40,977 nucleotides of DNA, from IMG/VR virus record IMGVR_UViG_3300010157_000116, positions 1 to 40,977 of that record. One strand, given 5' to 3'. Each line of letters opens with the position of its first letter. Positions within the stretch are counted from its first letter, which is position 1. Below, piece by piece: positions 36,355 to 40,977 of the stretch. Position numbers and translations under genes: made by a program. This stretch comes from a virus. The notes beneath the pieces are model-generated. The model saw only the letters and a program-made list of their open reading frames with translations, did no database searches and was not told the origin of the DNA.

Positions 36355-36721
36355 TTATAATCCCCGTGTTCCTAGCGGAATGATTGCCAAAACAGAAAAA
36401 GGATACTTTTATGTTAAAGGCGAAAAAAGATTCAAATTCATTTCTGATAGAGCGAGGGACTCGTGGAGACTTCGTGTTGTAGAAACATCTGAATTGGCAA
36501 TGTCCTATTCTAAAATAGTGGGAATTGTAGGGTTTCGTGATGGGACTTTGATAAAAGATATATCTAATGGTAAAATATATCTTATAGTAGATAATAAAAG
36601 AAAACAAATCGTTGACCCAGATGATTTAAAAGTACTGGGATTTGCTAAAAAAGATATAATTACTGTTAGTAAAAAAGAGGCGGATTTTCAAAAAGAAGGA
36701 GAGGCACTAAATGCCAGATAA
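36332..36721 (+). CDS. Small protein with a surface-repeat-like YLIVDNKRKQI motif
   Basis: A 129-residue basic protein. AGGGAG at 36317-36322, nine bases upstream, supports ATG 36332; an ATG at 36380 is an alternative. Residues about 65-125 (VGFRDGTLIKDISNGKIYLI, then VDNKRKQIVDPDDLKVLGF and a helix ending KEGEAL) resemble the short repeat found in bacterial cell-surface proteins (DGTL...YLIxNGKKRxI...LG). Another similar beta unit may precede it (MIAKTEKGYFYVKGEKRFKF). The resemblance is by eye. A tail or cell-wall-contact role is possible but unproven. It overlaps the next gene by 11 bases. Confidence 0.65.
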   Translation: MLRRQRINYNPRVPSGMIAKTEKGYFYVKGEKRFKFISDRARDSWRLRVVETSELAMSYSKIVGIVGFRDGTLIKDISNGKIYLIVDNKRKQIVDPDDLKVLGFAKKDIITVSKKEADFQKEGEALNAR

Positions 36722-37157
36722 TGTAAGCTTAACAGCACAAGAAATTAATACTTTAAAGTCTGTTCAAACAAATGCTCAGACTAGACTTAATTTAAAAAAC
36801 TTTTGTTTTAATAGTGCTGCAAACGCAAAACTTAATGCAAGAACATTTCCATTTATTGGAAATAACTCAAATGGTATGAGAGTTTATGCTGGAATACAGG
36901 ATATAACACTTAGCAAAGGTGATGCAACTGCAAAAACAGTGCAATTTGATATGACTACAATTTCATTTACAAATCAACCAGCACTTACAGCAACCTTTTC
37001 TTCTTCAGATTTAGCAATACTTAATAACGACATAACTGTTACAATTACAACAGACTCAGCTAACATAAATATAGTAAAGGTTAATGTTAAAGCAGGAGCA
37101 GGTGCAAAATCAGAAATTAATGGCTCGGTACATCTAATGGCAATTGGATATGCCTAG
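36711..37157 (+). CDS. Small beta-rich hypothetical protein
   Basis: A 148-residue protein starting at ATG 36711 with AAGGAGAGG upstream. The N-terminus is helical (LTAQEINTLKSVQTNAQTRL). The rest alternates strands (RVYAGIQDITLS, TVQFDMTTISFT, ITVTITTDSANINIVKVNV), like a small immunoglobulin-type sandwich. No family recognised. The context is the end of the tail cassette, so a minor structural protein is the best guess. An HNH endonuclease gene begins within its last eight bases. Confidence 0.7.
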   Translation: MPDNVSLTAQEINTLKSVQTNAQTRLNLKNFCFNSAANAKLNARTFPFIGNNSNGMRVYAGIQDITLSKGDATAKTVQFDMTTISFTNQPALTATFSSSDLAILNNDITVTITTDSANINIVKVNVKAGAGAKSEINGSVHLMAIGYA

Positions 37158-37413
37158 TTATAAAATTCTTAAATCTTGGTCAAAAAGAGAAAAAAGAATT
37201 TCAAGAGAAGGATACTCTCTCATTAAAATACCAGAACATCCAAAATCTTTTGGGGGTTGGTATTATGAACACCGACTAATAATTGAAAAAGAACTTGACA
37301 GAATATTAGAAGTATGGGAAACTATACACCATATAAATGAAAATAAGCAAGACAATAGAATAGAAAATCTATTTCTTTGCACAAGAGAGCAACATAACAA
37401 AGCTCATAAGTAG
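37150..37413 (+). CDS. HNH endonuclease (homing type)
   Basis: An 87-residue protein from ATG 37150; TTG 37144 is an in-frame alternative. Neither has a good Shine-Dalgarno. YYEHRLIIEKELDRIL followed by ETIHHINENKQDNRIENLFL and a final H..H (REQHNKAH) is the full HNH_3-type motif: the His-His pair, the Asn of DNR, and the last His bind metal and DNA. Free-standing HNH genes of this size in phages usually cut and spread themselves as homing endonucleases. It is wedged between a structural gene and the metallophosphoesterase, at the border between structural and replication regions. Confidence 0.88.
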   Translation: MPSYKILKSWSKREKRISREGYSLIKIPEHPKSFGGWYYEHRLIIEKELDRILEVWETIHHINENKQDNRIENLFLCTREQHNKAHK

Positions 37414-37427
37414 AAAGTATATAATTA

Positions 37428-38237
37428 ATGACAAACGATCTTAAGTGGATGCTATCGTCTGACCAACAATTCCCTTATCAAGATGATAAGATGATTGAAT
37501 TGTGGTTTAAGGTTATGAAGTGGTTTAAGCCAGATGTTGTAGACTATCTGGGCGACACAGATGATCAAGCTTGCTACAGCAAGTATACAGAAGGTAGGTC
37601 TGCAGAATTTCTTAAGATGTATAAAGATAATAATGGAGACCAAATTGTTCCATTGATGCAACACGAGGCAAAGCTGGCTAAAGAATTTTATGCTAGAACT
37701 CGAAAGATTGCAAAAAAAGCACAATTGTTTTCAGCATTAGGCAATCACGATATCCGTGTCTTTGATTATGTTGATGCAAAACTTCCAGAACATATTAAGT
37801 TTGTAACTCCAGAAACACTTTGGGGACTTGATTCTTTAGGATACGATTACATTTATTACAACGAACCACCAAAATTAAGATTTGGCGACATTCATGTTCA
37901 TCATGGAAATGCAATTTCACAAAATGCAGGTGAGTCAGTTCGTAAGGATGTAGATAATTTTGGGGTGTCTATTATTCGTGGACACTCACATCGTGCTGGT
38001 GTGTATTTTAATACATATGAGTTGCGAAATGGCGGGAGAGGCGAAACGCTTCGTGGCTATGAAATTGGTCATATGTGCGATGAAAAAAGTTCGGGCATGA
38101 TGTATACCAATAATCATAATTGGCAAAAAGCATTTGCCATAGCACATATTGAAAATGGAATTTATCCACACATACAGTTAATTCATGTTTCCCCAGACTA
38201 CACTTGTGTAGTAGATGGAAAAAAGTTTTCCATCTAA
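37428..38237 (+). CDS. Calcineurin-like metallophosphoesterase
   Basis: A 269-residue protein with all metallophosphoesterase motifs in order: SSDQQ (Asp12), LGDTDD (Asp43), LGNHD (Asn106-His107), VHHGN (His158-His159) and RGHSHR (His186, His188). The usual His two after the first Asp is Gln14. The enzyme uses two metal ions to hydrolyse phosphoesters; the substrate (nucleic acid, nucleotide or phosphoprotein) cannot be told. Phage members often sit with replication genes, as here. No clear Shine-Dalgarno beyond AGAAAG about ten bases before the ATG. Confidence 0.88.
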   Translation: MTNDLKWMLSSDQQFPYQDDKMIELWFKVMKWFKPDVVDYLGDTDDQACYSKYTEGRSAEFLKMYKDNNGDQIVPLMQHEAKLAKEFYARTRKIAKKAQLFSALGNHDIRVFDYVDAKLPEHIKFVTPETLWGLDSLGYDYIYYNEPPKLRFGDIHVHHGNAISQNAGESVRKDVDNFGVSIIRGHSHRAGVYFNTYELRNGGRGETLRGYEIGHMCDEKSSGMMYTNNHNWQKAFAIAHIENGIYPHIQLIHVSPDYTCVVDGKKFSI

Positions 38238-38256
38238 TTATTGGGGGAGATAATGG

Positions 38257-38442
38257 ATGTTTTGTAAAAGGTGTAGCGGAAGAGTATTCATAGATAGAGT
38301 TTTTTCACAAAAACTAAGAGTTGAATTATTTTGCATGTCTTGTGGAAAAAGATGGGTAGTTAAAAAGGATGGAGATGCATTTGGACAATGGCTAGTACAA
38401 AAAGAAAAAAAATTAGCGAAAAAATCCTGTATTTCTACTTAG
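38257..38442 (+). CDS. Small zinc-ribbon protein
   Basis: A 61-residue protein with GGGGGAGA six bases before ATG 38257. Two CxxC pairs, Cys3/Cys6 and Cys26/Cys29, with basic residues around them, form a classical zinc ribbon (FCKRCSGRVF, LFCMSCGKRW). Such units bind DNA, RNA or protein. The Lys-rich C-terminus overlaps the start of the HTH gene by 55 bases, so the two are probably co-translated. Function unknown; a nucleic-acid-binding accessory factor is likely. Confidence 0.75.
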   Translation: MFCKRCSGRVFIDRVFSQKLRVELFCMSCGKRWVVKKDGDAFGQWLVQKEKKLAKKSCIST

Positions 38443-38903
38443 ACGGTAGATTGCACAAAGCTTTGCATCGTAATCGTGCAGATGATCTTTTGATTGCTTG
38501 GGACTATATAGAAAATAAGCGTGTTGCTTATGCACTTACACTTGTACTAAAAGAAAAGAAGGGTGCCTACACAATATCTCAAGCAGCTAAACTAATTGGT
38601 AGAAGCGAAGATACTATTAAAAGACATTGGCGGGCTGGGGAAATAAAAAAGCCACAGCAAGTTTACACTCTTGATGAAAGAAGAGTTCCAGGAAAACATT
38701 TTTTTAGTGAAGAAGATATGCGAGAACTACAAGAATTTTTTAAAACTGTCCATAGAGGTAGACCAAGAAAAGACGGATTAGTTACACCAAGTAACATTCC
38801 AAGTAAAGCAGAACTAGAAGCTTTGATGAGAAATGAAAAAGTTCTCTACGCTAAAAATGATGATGGGGAATTTGTTCCTGTATGGAAACAGCCAGAGTGG
38901 TAA
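38388..38903 (+). CDS. Helix-turn-helix DNA-binding protein
   Basis: A 171-residue basic protein. Residues about 60-90 (AYTISQAAKLIGRSEDTIKR, then HWRAGEIKKP) form a winged-helix/MerR-like or excisionase-like HTH, with a following segment (RRVPGKHFFSEEDMRELQEF) that could be the wing and C-terminal helix. The N-terminal 55 residues are helical and basic. HRGRPRKDG (about 125) resembles an AT-hook. It may be a transcription regulator of the replication region or a DNA-binding replication factor. Its ATG lies inside the zinc-ribbon gene. Confidence 0.78.
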   Translation: MASTKRKKISEKILYFYLDGRLHKALHRNRADDLLIAWDYIENKRVAYALTLVLKEKKGAYTISQAAKLIGRSEDTIKRHWRAGEIKKPQQVYTLDERRVPGKHFFSEEDMRELQEFFKTVHRGRPRKDGLVTPSNIPSKAELEALMRNEKVLYAKNDDGEFVPVWKQPEW

Positions 38904-38904
38904 T

Positions 38905-39108
38905 ATGAGTATTGAAAAAGATCCAAAAAAAATATTAAAGTCTTCCTTAGAAGTTTTGCAAAAATCTTATAAGGTGGCAAAGAAAAAAGATGACATTGAA
39001 AATATGCTTGCAATATCAGATAGACTTATGTTATTATATGAATTGTTAAAAAACAATGAAACTAAAAAAACGGCAATGGGATTTTTAAGGGAGATAGATG
39101 ATGAGTAA
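38905..39108 (+). CDS. Small helical protein
   Basis: A 67-residue, almost wholly helical protein from ATG 38905, one base after the stop of the HTH gene. The longer open frame upstream (from 38833) would overlap that gene and is not needed. ILKSSLEVLQKSYKVAKKKD and MLAISDRLMLLYELLKNNET suggest a two-helix bundle. No family recognised. It overlaps the next gene by eight bases. Confidence 0.65.
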   Translation: MSIEKDPKKILKSSLEVLQKSYKVAKKKDDIENMLAISDRLMLLYELLKNNETKKTAMGFLREIDDE

Positions 39109-39310
39109 TACAAGTGTAAGAGTATCACTAGAATTTGTTCGTAATCTTGGTAATTACGAAAGTATACGAATTTCAATCGGAATAGAAGATGCTGTAAGGC
39201 AGGGAGAAACTGTTGATCAGGCAACCGAGCGTGTTTATGCGTTTGTTGAAAATAAATTAATTGAAAAATCAAATGAAATAGAAGCCGAACTTAAGGGCAA
39301 TAAAAAGTAA
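39101..39310 (+). CDS. Small phage protein with LGNYES motif
   Basis: A 69-residue protein; of two adjacent ATGs (39098, 39101) the second is better spaced from AAGGGAG. It has a strand pair around SVRVSLEFVRNLGNYESIRI and a helix QATERVYAFVENKLIEKSNE. I recall this LGNYES-type layout in small phage proteins near replication genes, but give no function. The stop overlaps the next ATG. Confidence 0.65.
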   Translation: MSNTSVRVSLEFVRNLGNYESIRISIGIEDAVRQGETVDQATERVYAFVENKLIEKSNEIEAELKGNKK

Positions 39311-39633
39311 TGACAAAAGACACAGCCAAACTTGCCTATGCTTTAATGGACAAGTACTCAAGTATGTTTGCATTTAAGTATGACCGCAGACCAGCATTAA
39401 ATAAATATAAAGAAAAGTGGGCAATGGTGGATGTTATTGATAGTGTTGGCTATGACAGAGCATTAAAAATATTAGAATATTATTTTAAAACCGTCCGACC
39501 AGGACACCCACTAACTTGGTTCTATATGAACTTTGACAAGCTTGATGAGATTATGGTAAAGTTGGATGAAGATAAAGCCCGCCGAGCAAAATTGCGGGAA
39601 CAGACAAAAAGATTGGTAGAAGAGAATGAATAG
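39310..39633 (+). CDS. Possible helicase-loader-like protein
   Basis: A 107-residue helical, charged protein directly before, and overlapping by eight bases, the DnaB-like helicase. KLAYALMDKYSSMFAFKYDR, ALKILEYYFKTVRPGHPLTW and a Lys/Arg-rich C-terminus are visible. Small proteins upstream of phage replicative helicases are often loaders, so this is a reasonable but unproven guess from position and size. No decisive motif. Confidence 0.6.
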   Translation: MTKDTAKLAYALMDKYSSMFAFKYDRRPALNKYKEKWAMVDVIDSVGYDRALKILEYYFKTVRPGHPLTWFYMNFDKLDEIMVKLDEDKARRAKLREQTKRLVEENE

Positions 39634-40852
39634 TGAAGCAGAGTTAATTTCATCAGTATGTAGCACAAAAGATATTTCAACAGTTTTAGCAAGTAACATA
39701 GATGATATTTTTGTTTCGCATAAAGATGTTTGGGAAGGTCTTAAGTCTTATTACAATAAGTTTCGTGCTGTACCAGATGCAGAAGTGTTAAAAGAAAAGT
39801 TTAAAGATTTTGAACCTGTTGTAGTAAAAGGTGAAACTGCTTATTATTTAGAAAAAGCAAAGAATGATTATTTAACTGCAAGAATTCGCAATGTACTTTT
39901 AAGTTCTGGAAATAGTCTTAAAACAAATGCTGCGACTAGAGTAATTGCAGACTTACAGGCAGAAATATCTAGCCTTTCTCGTATTACAACAAATGTCCGA
40001 GATGTAGACCTTACAGATTTTGAACAAGCAGAGAAGCACTATGAAGCAGTCCGTGAGCGTTCTGCACTTATGGGCGGTAGTCCAGGAATTCTTACTGGCT
40101 TTAAAGCAATTGATTATGCATATCCAACAGGTATGGCTGCAGGTCATTTAATTGTTATGATTGGTTGGGCAGGTCGTGGAAAAACTTGGATGAGTTCTTA
40201 TCTTGCTTGTAAAGCTTGGGAACAAGGATTTAAACCAATGATTGTATCCCTTGAAATGACACCTGAAAATATGCGTGACCGCATTTATACAATGCTTGGC
40301 TCTGGTTTATTTAAAGCATCAGATTTTTCACGAGGTAATATTAATACAGATGATTTTGATTCTTGGGCTAAAAAGAAGTTCTTAGATACAAATGGATTTA
40401 TTCTAGTATCTAATGAAGGTTCTAGTCAGGTTACACCACAAACTGTTCAAGCCAAGATTGATCAGCACAAGCCAGATATCGTAATCCTTGATTACCATCA
40501 GCTATTTGCAGATACAAATAATTCAAAATCCACAACAGAGCGTAATATGAATATTTCTCGTGAGTTTAAGGGTCTTGCGGTTAGAAACAATATTCCAATC
40601 ATTGATATTGTTTCTGCAACTATGGAAGATATTTCTAGTCAAGACTCGCCACCTTTGCTATCACAGGTAGCATGGTCAAAACAAATTGAATATGATGCGG
40701 ATATGGCTATGGCTGTCCACCGCACACCTGATACAAACATTATTGAAGTTGTAAGTAGAAAGAATCGTCACGGAACTGATTTTGATTTCTTTTTAGATTG
40801 GGATATCAACAGAGGTATTGTAAAAGAAATTTATGAAAACCCTTTTGATTAG
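39626..40852 (+). CDS. DnaB-like replicative helicase
   Basis: A 408-residue protein. The N-terminal 120 residues are helical (ELISSVCSTKDISTVLASN) and correspond to a reduced DnaB N-terminal domain. Residues about 150-405 are the RecA-like motor: Walker A GWAGRGKT (180-187), the following helix, the SLEMTPENM motif with Glu210, Walker B DIVILDYHQL with Asp289, and a late basic motif KNRHG (379-383) that would contact nucleotide or DNA. It unwinds DNA at the phage replication fork as a hexamer. The shorter length than bacterial DnaB (about 450-470) is usual for phage forms. Translation is coupled to the gene before it. Confidence 0.92.
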   Translation: MNSEAELISSVCSTKDISTVLASNIDDIFVSHKDVWEGLKSYYNKFRAVPDAEVLKEKFKDFEPVVVKGETAYYLEKAKNDYLTARIRNVLLSSGNSLKTNAATRVIADLQAEISSLSRITTNVRDVDLTDFEQAEKHYEAVRERSALMGGSPGILTGFKAIDYAYPTGMAAGHLIVMIGWAGRGKTWMSSYLACKAWEQGFKPMIVSLEMTPENMRDRIYTMLGSGLFKASDFSRGNINTDDFDSWAKKKFLDTNGFILVSNEGSSQVTPQTVQAKIDQHKPDIVILDYHQLFADTNNSKSTTERNMNISREFKGLAVRNNIPIIDIVSATMEDISSQDSPPLLSQVAWSKQIEYDADMAMAVHRTPDTNIIEVVSRKNRHGTDFDFFLDWDINRGIVKEIYENPFD

Positions 40853-40897
40853 TTATGTAAAAGCCCCCTTTTCTGATAAAATAGATAAAAGAAAGGG
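40853..40897 (+). promoter_or_regulatory. Promoter and possible hairpin before the last gene
   Basis: TG, one base, then TAAAAT (40877-40882) forms an extended -10; TTATGT at 40853 is a poor -35 with 18-base spacing. CCCTTT (40866-40871) can pair with AAAGGG (40892-40897), which includes the next Shine-Dalgarno, but the -10 predicts a start downstream of the left arm, so the hairpin would form only in read-through RNA. Confidence 0.4.
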
Positions 40898-40901
40898 CGT
40901 A

Positions 40902-40977
40902 ATGTTAAACAGGAAAATTAAAAGTTTTTATGTTAATGGAACAATTAGAAGCGATTCAGACATTATTAGACTGAGGG
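40902..40977 (+). CDS. Start of a further gene (partial)
   Basis: ATG 40902 with GAAAGGG (40891-40897) upstream begins MLNRKIKSFYVNGTIRSDSD and stays open to the window edge (25 codons). A basic N-terminus in the replication region; nothing more can be said. Confidence 0.6.
   Translation, partial: MLNRKIKSFYVNGTIRSDSDIIRLR

Noticed and set aside
1-40977. Integrase, repressor, holin or endolysin genes
   Set aside because: No such motif was found in the window; lysis and lysogeny functions, if any, lie outside it, and lifestyle cannot be judged.
1-40977. tRNA genes
   Set aside because: No gap is long enough with a cloverleaf-like pattern; the longest gaps (about 90-105 bases) hold promoters and terminators.

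Overview
The window is 41 kb of an AT-rich, tightly packed genome of a tailed phage. All convincing genes lie on the + strand, intergenic gaps are short, many starts overlap stops (TAATG joints), and no tRNA, rRNA, IS element or CRISPR array was seen. The order portal, protease/scaffold, HK97-type capsid, connector genes, tail tube, frameshifted tail chaperone, giant tape measure, tail tip, fibres is that of a long non-contractile-tailed (siphovirus-type) phage. The terminase is not in the window. The host cannot be read directly. Leaderless-type promoters (a -10 box six bases before a start codon with no Shine-Dalgarno) and the GTG/TTG starts would suit an actinobacterial host, but that is inference.

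Layout. 1-2907: LamG-like adhesin-type genes, one of them a truncated leader copy. 2965-7562: head module (small upstream protein, portal, protease with an internally initiated scaffold, major capsid), ending in a strong terminator. 7659-10686: connector genes (SAP/LEM-like protein, adaptor, stopper, gp10-like protein, tail terminator). 10778-11506: tail tube protein with its own promoter and terminator. 11611-12221: tail assembly chaperone with a C CCA AAC slippery site and a hairpin. 12225-25976: a 4583-residue tape measure protein, one third of the window. 25976-36073: tail tip, hub and fibres. 36139-37413: small proteins and an HNH endonuclease. 37428-40977: start of the replication region (metallophosphoesterase, zinc ribbon, HTH protein, small proteins, DnaB-like helicase, and the first codons of one more gene).

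The most unusual object is the tape measure protein. Around an ordinary tape-measure core (N-terminal helical region, hydrophobic segments, coiled coil, typical C-terminus) it carries five copies of a glycine-rich repeat of about 50 residues, in two subtypes. These and shorter glycine-rich boundary motifs separate large non-repetitive modules. Two consecutive modules each hold a zincin-type HExGHxxN motif followed by an EE(S/T)xA...WxG motif, so the protein appears to contain two related metallopeptidase-like domains. This looks like a tape measure carrying modular cargo that could be delivered with the genome or act on the cell wall.

Control signals are visible. Several gaps contain an extended -10 of the form TGGTATAAT or a close variant; the tail tube and post-fibre promoters also have good -35 boxes at 17-base spacing. 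The capsid and tail tube genes are set off by hairpin terminators and visibly use CGT/TTC/AAC codons more than their neighbours, as expected for highly expressed structural proteins.
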